Assembly (NCBI GenBank): GCA_016124615.1
Contig: WGNF01000008.1
Coordinates: 124,001 to 188,000, forward strand
Direction of reading: 5' to 3'
DNA from: Paracoccaceae bacterium
GTDB lineage: Bacteria; Pseudomonadota; Alphaproteobacteria; Rhodobacterales; Rhodobacteraceae
DNA length: 64,000 bases
Within the stretch, counting starts at the first letter, position 1, and each line of letters begins with the position of its first letter. A program made the position numbers and the translations under genes. Of the stretch, positions 18,572-27,837 are shown one piece after another. The notes beneath the pieces were generated by a model. The model saw only the letters and a list, made by a program, of their open reading frames with translations, was not told the DNA's origin and searched no databases.

Positions 18572-18615
18572 GGATTTTCGTCGAAAATCCGATCCGATTT
18601 TTCAAAGAAAAATCG
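18572..18615. repeat. Paired-hairpin element, copy 1 (probable terminator)
   Basis: Two perfect hairpins with 3-base loops stand 4 bases apart: GGATTTTC-GTC-GAAAATCC (18572-18590) and CGATTTTTC-AAA-GAAAAATCG (18595-18615), joined through GATCCGAT. It lies 16 bases past the stop of the SseB gene. A second copy with the same junction is at 48582-48627. Confidence 0.75.
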
Positions 18616-18630
18616 TTTCTTTCCAAGCCG

Positions 18631-19422
18631 CTAGCGCAGGATCGGCGGCGCATCGGGGTCGCTGCCCGGCGCGCGGCGTGGCGGGGCGGGCGCGGCGGCG
18701 GGGGGTGTCAGATCAAAGCGCAGCCCGACGCGGGCGATGCGCGCAGCGGCCGGGTCGCCGCCGTCCAGAAAGGTCACGTCGATGCGCAGATCCTCGGCGC
18801 CCGAGAAGGCCAGCGCCTCGCCCGCCGCGCGCGCCAGTGCCGCCTCGGCCCCCGGCGCGGCATCGGTGAAGGCCAGCAGGTGCCCCTCGCGCCCGTCGCC
18901 AAACCGCGCCGCGACCAGCCAGACGCCGGTCGCCAGCCCCGCCGCGCGGGCCAGCGCGGCATCGAGCGCGGCCAGCACCGCCTCTGGCAGCCCGCCCGGC
19001 GCGAACACTTCCACCGGCCGTTCGTCGCGTTCCTCGGGCGCCTGCGCCAGCATCCCGGCCAGCCAGTCGACGGCGGCAGGCGGCAGCAGCATCGCCGACG
19101 GCGCCACTTCCAGGTTCAGGCCCAGCCCGATCCCCTGCCCATCCAGCATCCGCGCCACCACCCGGCCCGGCAGTGCGGCATAGGGCGCGGGGGCGCCGGC
19201 GAAGGCGGCCAGCCGGTCCTCGCGGTCAAAGGCCAGCACCACCGGGCCATCTTCCAGATCAAAGAGGCGCGGCGACAGCACCTCGCCTTCGGCCTCATGC
19301 TCCAGCAGCAGGTAAAGCTCTGCCTCGACCAGCCGGGCATAGAACCGCAGCCGGGCCGCGTCATCCTCGGGGGCGGCGGCCATCGCGGCGTGGGCGGCAT
19401 CAAGCGGCGTCGGGTCAGTCAT
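18631..19422 (-). CDS. SseB-family protein
   Basis: A 263-residue soluble protein. The N-terminal SseB domain (about 20-140) includes LYLLLEHEAEGEVLSPRLFDLEDGPVVLAFD and AGAPAPYAALPGRVVARML, the common SseB core. An Ala-rich C-terminal domain with VTFLDGGD ends in a Pro-rich tail. Bacterial SseB-family proteins are of uncertain function. The start is ATG 19422 and overlaps the upstream stop by 4 bases, so it is co-transcribed with the uracil-DNA-glycosylase-like gene. Confidence 0.8.
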   Translation of the reverse strand: MTDPTPLDAAHAAMAAAPEDDAARLRFYARLVEAELYLLLEHEAEGEVLSPRLFDLEDGPVVLAFDREDRLAAFAGAPAPYAALPGRVVARMLDGQGIGLGLNLEVAPSAMLLPPAAVDWLAGMLAQAPEERDERPVEVFAPGGLPEAVLAALDAALARAAGLATGVWLVAARFGDGREGHLLAFTDAAPGAEAALARAAGEALAFSGAEDLRIDVTFLDGGDPAAARIARVGLRFDLTPPAAAPAPPRRAPGSDPDAPPILR

Positions 19423-20030
19423 GGCGTCTCCATCACGCGGCGCACCTCGGCGCGCAGTACCGGCAGCAGGTCGGCCTCGAACCACGGGTTGCGTTTCAGC
19501 CACGCCGTATTCCGCCACGACGGATGCGGCAAGGGAAAGGTGACGGGCGCACCCGCTGCCGCGACCTCGCGCCACCGGGCGACCGTCGCGGTCACGCCCT
19601 TCGCGCCCAGATGCCAGCCGAAGGCATGGCCGCCCACCAGCACCCGCAACCGCAGGCCCGGCAACGCCGCCATCACTTTTGCGTGCCATGTTGCAGCGCA
19701 CAGCGGCGGTGGCGGCAGGTCGGATCCCTTCGCGTCATAACCCGGAAAGCAGAACGCCATCGGCACCACCGCCACCCGGTGAAGGTCGTAGAACTCCGTC
19801 GCCGTCAGCCCCAGCCAGTCGCGCAGCCGGTCGCCCGAGGCATCGGCGAAAGGCCGCCCGGCCTCGTGCACCCGCAGCCCCGGCGCCTGCCCGGCGATCA
19901 GCAGCCGCGCGCCGGGTCGGAACCAGACCACCGGGCGCGGCGGGTGCGCCGTCGCCGTGGCGGCAAAGCGCGCGGCACAGAGGCGGCAGGCGCGGATTTC
20001 CTCGGCAAGGGCGGTATCGGTCGGGGCCAT
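19419..20030 (-). CDS. Uracil-DNA glycosylase superfamily protein
   Basis: A 203-residue protein of the UDG fold. Motif 1 reads LLIAGQAPGLRVHEAGRPFADASGDRLRDW in pieces (GQAPG then PFADASG), as in family 4/5-like enzymes, and the DNA-intercalating/His motif is PLPHPSWRN. A CRLC pair near the N-terminus recalls the Fe-S cysteines of family 4, but the remaining ligands are not evident. It may excise uracil or another damaged base; uncharacterised members of this branch exist, so activity is uncertain. Confidence 0.8.
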   Translation of the reverse strand: MAPTDTALAEEIRACRLCAARFAATATAHPPRPVVWFRPGARLLIAGQAPGLRVHEAGRPFADASGDRLRDWLGLTATEFYDLHRVAVVPMAFCFPGYDAKGSDLPPPPLCAATWHAKVMAALPGLRLRVLVGGHAFGWHLGAKGVTATVARWREVAAAGAPVTFPLPHPSWRNTAWLKRNPWFEADLLPVLRAEVRRVMETP

Positions 20031-20168
20031 GCCGTCACCCTAATGCGGCCGCGGCGATGCGACAATTGGCCCACACCGTCGCGCCGCAGTGCGGCGTGCC
20101 GGTTGCCCCGGCCGCCCGCCTCGTCTATCCCGAATCCCGCGCCCCGGATCCCCGATGGAGGCCCGCCG

Positions 20169-21425
20169 ATGTATCGCGTCTCGCATTTCGTCTCGCAGTT
20201 CGCAGTCTGCCTGCTGGCCGGGGCCGCCGTCGCGCTGATCTGGGTGAACCTTTCGCCGCAAAGCTATCAGGACTTTGTCGAGCTTCGGCTGGCCGACAAT
20301 TCGCTGATCGGCTACCCGAACCCCGACAGCCTGCTGCGTTTCGGGCGCACGCTGACGCTGGGCTATCTGGCGGGCAACGCGCTGATGTCGTTCTTCTTTC
20401 TCTACATCGGGAAAGAGCTGTGGGAGGCGCTGGTGCTGCGTCAGGGCGCGCTGCGCGGCACCAAGTCGGTGGCGCCGCTGATCACCGCCCTCGCCGCGGC
20501 GCTGATGCCCGCCCTGCTTTACGCCAGCCTTTCGCGCTACGTCACCGCGCCGGTGCTGCCCGCCCCCGCAGCCGGGTGGCCGGTACCAATGGCGGGCGAT
20601 GTGGCGCTCAGCTACGTCGTCGGGCGGCTGGCGCTGGGGCCGGGCCACCCGGCCCTGCGCTTCCTGCTGCTGGTCAGCATCGCCGACGATATCCTTGCGC
20701 TGCTGATCACTGGCCTTGCCTTTCCGATCGGCACGCTGCGGCCGGTCTGGCTGCTGCTGCCGCTCGGCGCCTCTGTTCTGGCCTACGCCGGTTTCAATGC
20801 CCTGCCACGCTGGCTCGACCGCGGCGACCCGCTGAAGCCCGCCGCGCGCTGGGTACGCCACCGCCTGTCGGTCTGGCCCTATGCGGTGGCGGGCGCGCTC
20901 AGCTGGTACGGCATGCAACAGGCCGGGCTGATGCCCGCGCTCGGCCTGTTGCCGGTGATCCCGGCGATTCCGCATGCCGATCACGCCTTCGGCATCTTCG
21001 CCGAAGCCGAAGAGATGTTGCCGGACATGCTGAACCGCATCGCCCGCTGGCTGATCGTGCCGGTCGGTGCAATCCTCTTTCTGTTCGCGCTGACCCATTC
21101 CGGCGCGCCCTTCGCCTCGGCCGACAGCGAAACCCTTGCGGTGATGCTGGCGCTGCTGATCGGCAAGCCGGTGGGCATCATCCTTGGCGGCACGCTGGCG
21201 CTGCGCTTGCTGGGCGCGCCCTTGCCCAAGGGGATGGTGCCGCGCGATCTGGCGGTTGTCGGCGTCATCGCCGCGATGGGCTTCAGCGTGCCGCTGTTCG
21301 CGATCAACGCCACCCTGCCCCGCGGCGTGCTCAGCGAGGGCGCCCGGCTTGGCCTGCTGCTCAGCCTGATCGCGGCGCCCTTGGCCCTGATGCTGGCCCG
21401 CGCGATCGGGCGGCGGATCGCCTGA
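20169..21425 (+). CDS. nhaA: Na+/H+ antiporter, NhaA family
   Basis: A 418-residue inner-membrane antiporter with about 12 helices. The ion-binding Asp pair corresponds to SIADDILALL (NhaA D163/D164), the transport Asp to AGDVALSYVVGRLALG (D133), and the charged Lys to LIGKPVGI (K300). It exchanges external H+ for internal Na+ to hold pH and sodium. The start is ATG 20169 after GGAGG. It is upstream of kpsT on the same strand, but 134 bases separate them and a functional link is not implied. Confidence 0.88.
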   Translation: MYRVSHFVSQFAVCLLAGAAVALIWVNLSPQSYQDFVELRLADNSLIGYPNPDSLLRFGRTLTLGYLAGNALMSFFFLYIGKELWEALVLRQGALRGTKSVAPLITALAAALMPALLYASLSRYVTAPVLPAPAAGWPVPMAGDVALSYVVGRLALGPGHPALRFLLLVSIADDILALLITGLAFPIGTLRPVWLLLPLGASVLAYAGFNALPRWLDRGDPLKPAARWVRHRLSVWPYAVAGALSWYGMQQAGLMPALGLLPVIPAIPHADHAFGIFAEAEEMLPDMLNRIARWLIVPVGAILFLFALTHSGAPFASADSETLAVMLALLIGKPVGIILGGTLALRLLGAPLPKGMVPRDLAVVGVIAAMGFSVPLFAINATLPRGVLSEGARLGLLLSLIAAPLALMLARAIGRRIA

Positions 21426-21559
21426 CCCTGCGTCACGACTGGAAGATGGCGGCAGGTTTCCAGTTCTCGACATAATACGGCCCCAAAGGGCGGGTAACAC
21501 CCATTCTTGACCATAGACCGGTAATCGGTGGGTGGGCTGTTCCAGCCCGGGGCAAGGCC

Positions 21560-22219
21560 ATGATCGAGTTCAATAACGTCAGCAAGTCCTTCTGGACGGG
21601 CAAGCAGCGCAAGATCATCCTGGATCGCGCGTCGTTTCGGGTTGAACCGGGCAAGTCGCTGGGCATCCTTGCGCCGAACGGCACCGGCAAGACCACGCTG
21701 ATCAACATGATGGCCGGTCTGGAAAAACCGGATGAGGGCACGGTGCGGCGCACCTCGCGGGTGTCGTTCCCGCTGGGCTTCATGGGCGGCGTGATTTCCA
21801 AACACACGGCCACCGAAAACGCCCGCTACATCGCCCGGCTCTACGGGCTGGACCCCGATTATGTCGAAGCCTTCTCGCGCTATGTCTGCGGGATCGAGGA
21901 ATATTTCGACATGCCGATCGGCACCTACAGCGCGGGCATGCGGTCGCGATTCTCGTTCTCGCTGCTGCTGGCCCTCGATTTCGACATCTACCTGATCGAC
22001 GAGGGCATGCCCTCTACCACAGACGTGGGTTTCAACCAGCGCGCGGGCTCGATCCTGCGCGACCGGCTGGAAAGCGCGACGGTCGTCGTCGTCTCCCATC
22101 AGGCCTCCACGCTGGAAAAGTTCTGCCGTCAGGCGGCCGTGCTGCGCGATGGCAAACTTTACATGTTCGACACTCTTGAAGAAGCGAAGCGCCTCTATGA
22201 TTACCAAACCCAAGGCTAA
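21560..22219 (+). CDS. kpsT: Capsule/polysaccharide ABC exporter ATP-binding protein
   Basis: A 219-residue ATPase of the KpsT type: Walker A APNGTGKTTL, the characteristic degenerate signature TYSAGMRSRFSF, and Walker B IYLIDEGMPSTTD. It drives export of a Kdo-linked polysaccharide with a KpsM permease, which is not present in this window. Translation runs into kpsE with a 23-base overlap. kdsA downstream supports a Kdo-type capsule. Confidence 0.9.
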   Translation: MIEFNNVSKSFWTGKQRKIILDRASFRVEPGKSLGILAPNGTGKTTLINMMAGLEKPDEGTVRRTSRVSFPLGFMGGVISKHTATENARYIARLYGLDPDYVEAFSRYVCGIEEYFDMPIGTYSAGMRSRFSFSLLLALDFDIYLIDEGMPSTTDVGFNQRAGSILRDRLESATVVVVSHQASTLEKFCRQAAVLRDGKLYMFDTLEEAKRLYDYQTQG

Positions 22220-23858
22220 GAAGTTCCGCATCCGGCGGAGCCCGCTCAGCGTCTTCGGCGCATCGGACGCACATGAGGCAGAGGCCCCGGTGGTCCTGCC
22301 GCCGTCAGTGCCGCGCCGCGACATGAACGAACCGCTGTTCGAGACCCTCGATGACGGCTTCGGCCCCGGCAAGTTCGCGACCGCCGCGCAGGGCGAGATC
22401 ACCACCGCCGGCGAAGCCGCCGCCGAGGGCGAGATCGACGCGATCCGCGGCGAGGGGCTGACCGGCCGCCAGCTGCGCACCGCGCGCCGCGTGGCGCAGC
22501 GCAACGGCCTGCCCGCGACCTCGGATTTCGACGCCGTGCGCCTGTTGCGCCGCGCCGGGATCGATCCGTTCCAGCGCGCCAACATGCTGGAGCTTGTGGT
22601 CTCGGACACGCAGGACAAACTGCCCGCCACCACCGATGACCGCGACCGGCTGCCGCAGACCGTCAAGCCGATCGCGCCGCCCTCGACCGAGATCCGCGCC
22701 GAAGACAACCGCGTGCGCGACATCATGCGCATCCAGCAGGATCTGGCCCGCCGCCGCCGTCGGCGCATGGCCCTGCTTTACGCCCGGCTGGCCTTCTTCG
22801 TGCTGCTGCCCACCGCGCTGGCGGGCTACTATTACTACAAGATCGCCACCCCCTTCTACGCGGTCAAGGCGGCCTTCGTGATCAACAAATCCGAAGGCGG
22901 CGCCAGCGCCTCGCCGGTGGCAAGTTTCCTGACCGGCACCCAGTTCGCCAGTTCGCAGGACTCGATCAACGCCCAGGCCTTCCTCGACTCGCGTGACGCG
23001 ATGGTCCGGCTCGACAGCGAACACGGGTTCAAGAAGCTGTTCAGCGACCCCTCCATCGACCCGTTGCAGCGGCTGGCCCCGAATGCGACGAATGAAGCCG
23101 CCTACCGGCTTTACCAGCGCAACGTGGTGGTCGGCTACGACCCGTCCGAGGGCATCATCAACCTCGAAGTCGCGACCCCCTATCCGCAGAAGTCGGTCGA
23201 ATTCGCCAAGGCGCTGATCGGCTACGCCGAGGAGCAGGTCGACAAGATGACGCTGCGGATGCGCGACGACCAGATGAAGGGCGCGCATGACAGCTACGAC
23301 GACGCCGAGAAAAAGCTGGAGGCCGCCAACACCAAGGTCGTGCAGTTGCAGCAAAAATACAGCGTGATGTCGAGCGATGCCGAGGTTTCGCTGGTCACCA
23401 GCCAGATCGCCACGCTCAGCGCCGAACTGGACCGCGACAACCTCGACCTTCAACAGATGATGTCGGCGCAGACCCCGACCCAGGCCCGCATCGATCCGCT
23501 GAAACAGCGCATCAGCCTGATCACCCAGCAGATCGCCGACCTGCGCCAGAAACTGACGGTGAACAACGGCGACGGGGAATCGCTCGCCGCGATCCAGAGC
23601 CAGATTCTCGCCGCCCAGGCCGAAGTGCAAACCCGCCAGCTGATGCTGGCCCAGTCCCTGCAGGCGCTCGAATCCGCCCGCGTCACCGCCAACGAACAGA
23701 CGCGCTATTTCTCGGTCGGCGTGCAGCCGGTCGCCCCGGACGAGCCGACCTACCCACGCGCCTTTGAAAATACCATTGTGGCCTTCCTGATCTTCGCCGG
23801 TCTATATCTGATGCTGTCGATGACCGCCTCGATCCTCCGAGAGCAGGTCTCAGCCTGA
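22197..23858 (+). CDS. kpsE: Capsule polysaccharide export inner-membrane protein, KpsE/PCP family
   Basis: A 553-residue polysaccharide co-polymerase-like protein. A charged cytosolic extension of about 190 residues precedes the first membrane helix (LLYARLAFFVLLPTALAGYY, about 193-212). A periplasmic domain follows with long coiled coils (about 345-500) and a second membrane helix near the C-terminus (IVAFLIFAGLYLMLS). E. coli KpsE is about 380 residues, so the extension is extra. It would link the ABC exporter to an outer-membrane KpsD, which is absent here. The start is ATG 22197 inside the end of kpsT. Confidence 0.85.
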   Translation: MITKPKAKKFRIRRSPLSVFGASDAHEAEAPVVLPPSVPRRDMNEPLFETLDDGFGPGKFATAAQGEITTAGEAAAEGEIDAIRGEGLTGRQLRTARRVAQRNGLPATSDFDAVRLLRRAGIDPFQRANMLELVVSDTQDKLPATTDDRDRLPQTVKPIAPPSTEIRAEDNRVRDIMRIQQDLARRRRRRMALLYARLAFFVLLPTALAGYYYYKIATPFYAVKAAFVINKSEGGASASPVASFLTGTQFASSQDSINAQAFLDSRDAMVRLDSEHGFKKLFSDPSIDPLQRLAPNATNEAAYRLYQRNVVVGYDPSEGIINLEVATPYPQKSVEFAKALIGYAEEQVDKMTLRMRDDQMKGAHDSYDDAEKKLEAANTKVVQLQQKYSVMSSDAEVSLVTSQIATLSAELDRDNLDLQQMMSAQTPTQARIDPLKQRISLITQQIADLRQKLTVNNGDGESLAAIQSQILAAQAEVQTRQLMLAQSLQALESARVTANEQTRYFSVGVQPVAPDEPTYPRAFENTIVAFLIFAGLYLMLSMTASILREQVSA

Positions 23859-23868
23859 GGAAGACCAG

Positions 23869-24702
23869 ATGAGAGACGTGACGATCGGCGGGCTTACCGT
23901 CAGCAATGACCGCCCGCTGACGGTGATCGCCGGTCCCTGCCAGATCGAAAGCGCCGACCACGCGCAGATGATCGCCGGGACGATGAAAGACGCCTGCGCC
24001 GCCGTTGGCGCGGGCTACATCTTCAAGGCCAGCTACGACAAGGCCAACCGCACCTCGCTTTCCGGCCGCCGCGGCGTCGGCATCGACGAGGGGCTGCACA
24101 TCCTTGCCAGCGTCCGGAAGGCGATCGGCGTGCCAGTGCTGACCGACATCCACGAACGCGACCACTGCGGCGAGGTTGCGGCGGTGGTCGACGTGCTGCA
24201 AATCCCGGCCTTCCTGTGCCGTCAGACCGACCTCTTGCTGGCCGCCGGGGCCACCGGCGCCGCGATCAACATCAAGAAGGGCCAGTTCCTCGCCCCGTGG
24301 GATATGGACAACGTCGCCGCCAAGGTCGCCTCGACCGGCAACGAACGCATCCTTCTGACCGAACGCGGCACCTCGTTCGGCTACAACACCCTTGTCGCCG
24401 ACATGCGCGCCCTGCCCCGGATGGCCGCGACCGGCTACCCGGTCATCATGGACGCCACCCATTCGGTGCAGCAGCCCGGCGGGCAGGGCAATGCCTCGGG
24501 CGGTGATCGTCGTTTCGCGCCGGTGATGGCGCGGGCCGCCGTCAGCCTTGGCATCGCAGGTGTGTTCATCGAAACGCATGAAGACCCGGATTCTGCCCCT
24601 TCGGACGGCCCGAACATGATCCCGCTGGATCAGATGGCGCATCTGCTTGACACATTGATGCAGTTTGATCGCCTTGCGAAAGCCGAACCGATAAGGATCT
24701 GA
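23869..24702 (+). CDS. kdsA: 3-deoxy-8-phosphooctulonate (Kdo-8-P) synthase
   Basis: A 277-residue TIM-barrel enzyme joining PEP and arabinose 5-phosphate to make Kdo-8-phosphate. It shows IAGPCQIES, KASYDKANRTS, the Lys-rich INIKKGQFLAPWDM and DATHSVQQPGG. The start is ATG 23869, 10 bases after kpsE. Kdo here may serve lipid A core as well as the capsule linker. Confidence 0.97.
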   Translation: MRDVTIGGLTVSNDRPLTVIAGPCQIESADHAQMIAGTMKDACAAVGAGYIFKASYDKANRTSLSGRRGVGIDEGLHILASVRKAIGVPVLTDIHERDHCGEVAAVVDVLQIPAFLCRQTDLLLAAGATGAAINIKKGQFLAPWDMDNVAAKVASTGNERILLTERGTSFGYNTLVADMRALPRMAATGYPVIMDATHSVQQPGGQGNASGGDRRFAPVMARAAVSLGIAGVFIETHEDPDSAPSDGPNMIPLDQMAHLLDTLMQFDRLAKAEPIRI

Positions 24703-24705
24703 CCC

Positions 24706-26202
24706 TTGACCGCACCGCATTCCATTTCGACGCCCAACACCTGGGCCTTTCTGAACGAGCCGATGATCGCGCCCACGGGCTTTCGCGAATATGACGCGCG
24801 CTGGAAATACCCCGATCAGATCAACCTGCCCGGCATTCAGGCGCTTGGCCTTGGCCTTGGCACCCAGATGCAGGCGCGCGGGCTGGTGCCCGAGATCGTG
24901 GTGGCCAACGACTACCGCGATTATTCGCTGGGCGTAAAGAATGCGCTGATCCTTGGCCTGATGCAGGCGGGCATCAGGGTGACCGACATCGGCACCGCGC
25001 TGTCGCCGATGGCCTATTTCGCGCGGGTGCATCTGGGCATCGACGCGGTGGCGATGGTCACCGCCTCGCACAACCCGAACGGCTGGACCGGGGTCAAGAT
25101 GGGCTTCACCCCGCCCCTGACCCACGGCCCCGAGGAAATGGCCGAGTTGCGCAACATCGTGCTGGGCGGCCACGGCGTCGCGCGGCCGGGCGGCAGCCTG
25201 AGCCGGGCCGAGGGCGTCAAGGCGGCCTATCTCGACGACCTCTGCGGCGATTTCAAGGTCTCGCGCCCGCTGAAGGTGGTCTGCGCGACCGGCAACGGCA
25301 CCGCGGGCGCCTTCGCCCCCGAACTGCTGGCCCGGCTGGGGTGCGAGGTCGTGGCGCTGCACACCGCGCTCGACTATACCTTCCCGGTCTACAACCCGAA
25401 CCCCGAAGCGCTTGAAATGCTGCACGACATGGCCGAGGCCGTCGCGGCATCGAAGGCCGATCTTGCGCTTGGCTTCGATGGCGACGGCGACCGCTGCGGC
25501 GTGGTGGATGACGAGGGCGAGGAGATTTTTGCCGACAAGGTGGGCGTCATCCTCGCCCGCGATTTCGCCGCGCTCTACCCCGGCGCCAAATTCGTGGTGG
25601 ATGTGAAATCCACCGGCCTCTTCGCCACCGACCCGGTGCTGAAATCGCTGGGTGCCACCACCGACTACTGGAAAACCGGCCACAGCCACATGAAGCGCCG
25701 CGTGCATGAATTGGGCGCGCTGGCGGGGTTCGAGAAATCGGGCCACTACTTCATCGCCGCCCCGATCGGGCGCGGCTACGATTGCGGCATGCGGGTTGCG
25801 GTGGAAATCGTCAAGATGATGGACCGCCACCCGGGCCGAAGCATGTCCGACCTGCGCCGCGCCCTGCCCACCACCTACGCCATGCCGACGCTCTCGCCCT
25901 ACTGCCCCGACACCGAGAAATACGCGGTGCTCGACCGCATCATGGGTCGGTTGGAGGTGCTGAAAGACGGCGGTGGCAGCCTTGGCGGCCGTGCCATCAC
26001 CGGCATCGTCACCGTCAACGGCGCCCGCGTCATGCTGGAAAACGGCGCCTGGGGTCTGGTGCGGGCCTCATCGAACACGCCCAATCTCGTGGTGGTCTGC
26101 GAAAGCCCGGACAGCGAAGCGGAACTGCGCGCCATCTTCGCCAACCTCGACGCGGTGATCCGGCAAGAACCCGAAGTCGGCGACTACGACCAGACGTTCT
26201 GA
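24706..26202 (+). CDS. Phosphomannomutase/phosphoglucomutase
   Basis: A 498-residue alpha-D-phosphohexomutase. The phosphoserine loop is TASHNPNGWTGVKMG, the Mg site DGDGDRCGV and the sugar-binding loop GFEKSGH; the last domain binds phosphate. It moves phosphate between C1 and C6 of mannose or glucose to supply nucleotide sugars for surface polysaccharide. The start is an uncommon TTG at 24706, supported by AAGGA 8 bases upstream and the 3-base gap from kdsA. Confidence 0.93.
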   Translation: MTAPHSISTPNTWAFLNEPMIAPTGFREYDARWKYPDQINLPGIQALGLGLGTQMQARGLVPEIVVANDYRDYSLGVKNALILGLMQAGIRVTDIGTALSPMAYFARVHLGIDAVAMVTASHNPNGWTGVKMGFTPPLTHGPEEMAELRNIVLGGHGVARPGGSLSRAEGVKAAYLDDLCGDFKVSRPLKVVCATGNGTAGAFAPELLARLGCEVVALHTALDYTFPVYNPNPEALEMLHDMAEAVAASKADLALGFDGDGDRCGVVDDEGEEIFADKVGVILARDFAALYPGAKFVVDVKSTGLFATDPVLKSLGATTDYWKTGHSHMKRRVHELGALAGFEKSGHYFIAAPIGRGYDCGMRVAVEIVKMMDRHPGRSMSDLRRALPTTYAMPTLSPYCPDTEKYAVLDRIMGRLEVLKDGGGSLGGRAITGIVTVNGARVMLENGAWGLVRASSNTPNLVVVCESPDSEAELRAIFANLDAVIRQEPEVGDYDQTF

Positions 26203-26219
26203 ACGCGCCTTCCCCTGCC

Positions 26220-26239
26220 ATCCCCGCACAAGCGGGGAT
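26220..26239 (+). terminator. Hairpin after the phosphohexomutase gene
   Basis: A perfect 8-base stem, ATCCCCGC/GCGGGGAT, with loop ACAA lies 17 bases past the stop. It has no T tail, so it may be an RNA-stabilising or partial terminator structure ending the kpsT-kpsE-kdsA-pgm unit. Confidence 0.5.
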
Positions 26240-26275
26240 CTCCCCCCGCGCCCCTCCTCAAACCCCGCCCTCATG

Positions 26276-26322
26276 CGGTGCAAAAACGGTGCCAAATCGG
26301 TGTCAAATTGGTGCCCCGATTT
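26276..26322 (+). repeat. Intergenic 11-base-period repeat element, copy 2
   Basis: CGGTGCAAAAA (26276), CGGTGCCAAAT (26287) and CGGTGTCAAAT (26298) are followed by TGGTGCCCCGATTT (26309-26322). As in copy 1, ATG precedes the first unit, the units are exactly 11 bases, and a junction AAATCGG can pair with the terminal CCGATTT across a 15-base loop. Confidence 0.75.
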
Positions 26323-26354
26323 CCCAGCCTTTCCAAGCCCTTGCGCCCGAAACC

Positions 26355-27524
26355 TCAAACCACCTGCCCGGCTGCCCAGCCCGAGGCCCAGGCCCACTGG
26401 AAGTTGTAGCCCCCGAGCCACCCGGTCACGTCGACCACCTCGCCGATGAAATGCAGCCCCGGCACCGCCTTCGCGCTCAGCGTCCGCGCGTCCAGTGCGG
26501 CGGTATCGACCCCGCCCAGCGTCACCTCGGCGGTCCGGTAGCCCTCGGACCCGGTCGGCAGCAACTCCCACCGCTGCACCAGCCCGGCCAACCGGTCGAG
26601 CGCGGCGTTCGACTGCGCCCCCAGCGGCCCCTCCAGCCCCGCCAGCGCCTCCATCCGCCGCGCCAGCCGTTCTGGCAGGTGACGCGCCAGCGCGGTGCGC
26701 GGCGCGGCTTTCGGGCTGTCGGCGCGTGCTTGCCGCAGCGCCTGTGCAATATCCGTGCCGGGGCAAAGGTTTAGCGTGATCCCCTGCCCCTCGCGCCAGT
26801 AGGAAGAGATTTGCAGGATCGCCGGGCCCGACAGCCCGCGATGCGTGATCAGCACCGCCTCGTCAAAGCTGACGCGGCCGCAGCCGACCCGCGCCGCAGG
26901 CACCGCGACCCCGGCCAGATCGGCCGAAAACTCGGCCCCGAAGGTCAGCGGCACCAGCGCGGGCCGGGTTTCGGTGACCGCCAGCCCGAACTGCCGCGCG
27001 ATGCGGTAGCCCAGATCGCTGGCCCCCATCTTCGGGATCGACTTGCCGCCGGTCGCCACCACCAGACTGTCGGCCGCGACCATCCCGCGGTCGGTCGCCA
27101 CCAGAAACCGCCCATCGTGGCGCAGCGCCTCCACTGTGGCGCCCAGCCGCAGATCCACCCCGGCATGGCCCATGTCGCGCACGAAAAGGTCAACCACCTG
27201 CCGCGCCGAGCCGTCGCAGAACAGCTGGCCCAGCGTCTTTTCATGCCAGGCGATCCCGGCGCCCTCGATCCGGTCCAGAATGTCGCGCGGCGTGAACCGC
27301 CCCAGCGCCGACAGCGCAAACCGCGGATTTTGCGACAGAAACCGATCCGCGCCGCGGTTGAGGTTGGTGAAGTTGCAGCGCCCGCCGCCCGAGATGCGGA
27401 TCTTCTCGCCCGGCGCGCGGGCCTGATCGAGCACGATGACCCGGCGGCCGCGGCGCCCTGCCTCGACCGCGCACATCATGCCCGCCGCCCCGGCGCCCAG
27501 CACCACAACATCGACCGTTTCCAT
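26355..27524 (-). CDS. HI0933/YhiN-family FAD-dependent oxidoreductase
   Basis: A 389-residue flavoprotein. The N-terminal dinucleotide fold VVLGAGAAGMMCAVEAGRRG and the family-specific KIRISGGGRCNFTN (58-71) identify the HI0933 branch, and a C-terminal FAD contact reads GLHFIGEVVDVTGWLGGYNFQWAW. Members are called aminoacetone oxidase-like or BaiN-like; the true reaction is unknown. It is monocistronic. The start is ATG 27524. Confidence 0.88.
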   Translation of the reverse strand: METVDVVVLGAGAAGMMCAVEAGRRGRRVIVLDQARAPGEKIRISGGGRCNFTNLNRGADRFLSQNPRFALSALGRFTPRDILDRIEGAGIAWHEKTLGQLFCDGSARQVVDLFVRDMGHAGVDLRLGATVEALRHDGRFLVATDRGMVAADSLVVATGGKSIPKMGASDLGYRIARQFGLAVTETRPALVPLTFGAEFSADLAGVAVPAARVGCGRVSFDEAVLITHRGLSGPAILQISSYWREGQGITLNLCPGTDIAQALRQARADSPKAAPRTALARHLPERLARRMEALAGLEGPLGAQSNAALDRLAGLVQRWELLPTGSEGYRTAEVTLGGVDTAALDARTLSAKAVPGLHFIGEVVDVTGWLGGYNFQWAWASGWAAGQVV

Positions 27525-27622
27525 GCCGCCGCAATAGCTTGCCGCCCGCGCGCCCGCAACGCCGCAAATTCGTCAAAACCCCCTTGCGGCAGTCCGAGGG
27601 CTTCGCTAAACACCCCGGCAGT

Positions 27623-27697
27623 TGGGGCGTCGCCAAGCGGTAAGGCAGCGGTTTTTGGTACCGCCATACCCAGGTTCGAATCCTGGCGCCCCAGCCA
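27623..27697 (+). tRNA. tRNA-Gln (anticodon TTG)
   Basis: Acceptor stem TGGGGCG/CGCCCCA, anticodon stem GCGGT/ACCGC around TTTTGGT (anticodon TTG), T-loop TTCGAAT, discriminator G and encoded CCA. The first base U, as is typical of tRNA-Gln, pairs with A. Confidence 0.97.
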
Positions 27698-27767
27698 ACT
27701 TCCCGCAGACATGAAACCGGCCCGCGTCGCCCACCTGCGACGCATGTTGCCATCCGAAAACGACAAC

Positions 27768-27792
27768 GCCGGAACCATGAATTGGTCCCGGC
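27768..27792 (-). terminator. Terminator of the liv operon
   Basis: A 9-base stem with one mismatch (GCCGGAACC / GGTCCCGGC) is followed on the minus strand by GTTGTCGTTTTCGG. It lies about 45 bases beyond the livF stop. Confidence 0.6.
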
Positions 27793-27837
27793 GCCGTCCG
27801 TGGCGGAGTCTTGGGCCTCCGCGCGCGGTGGCTCAGC

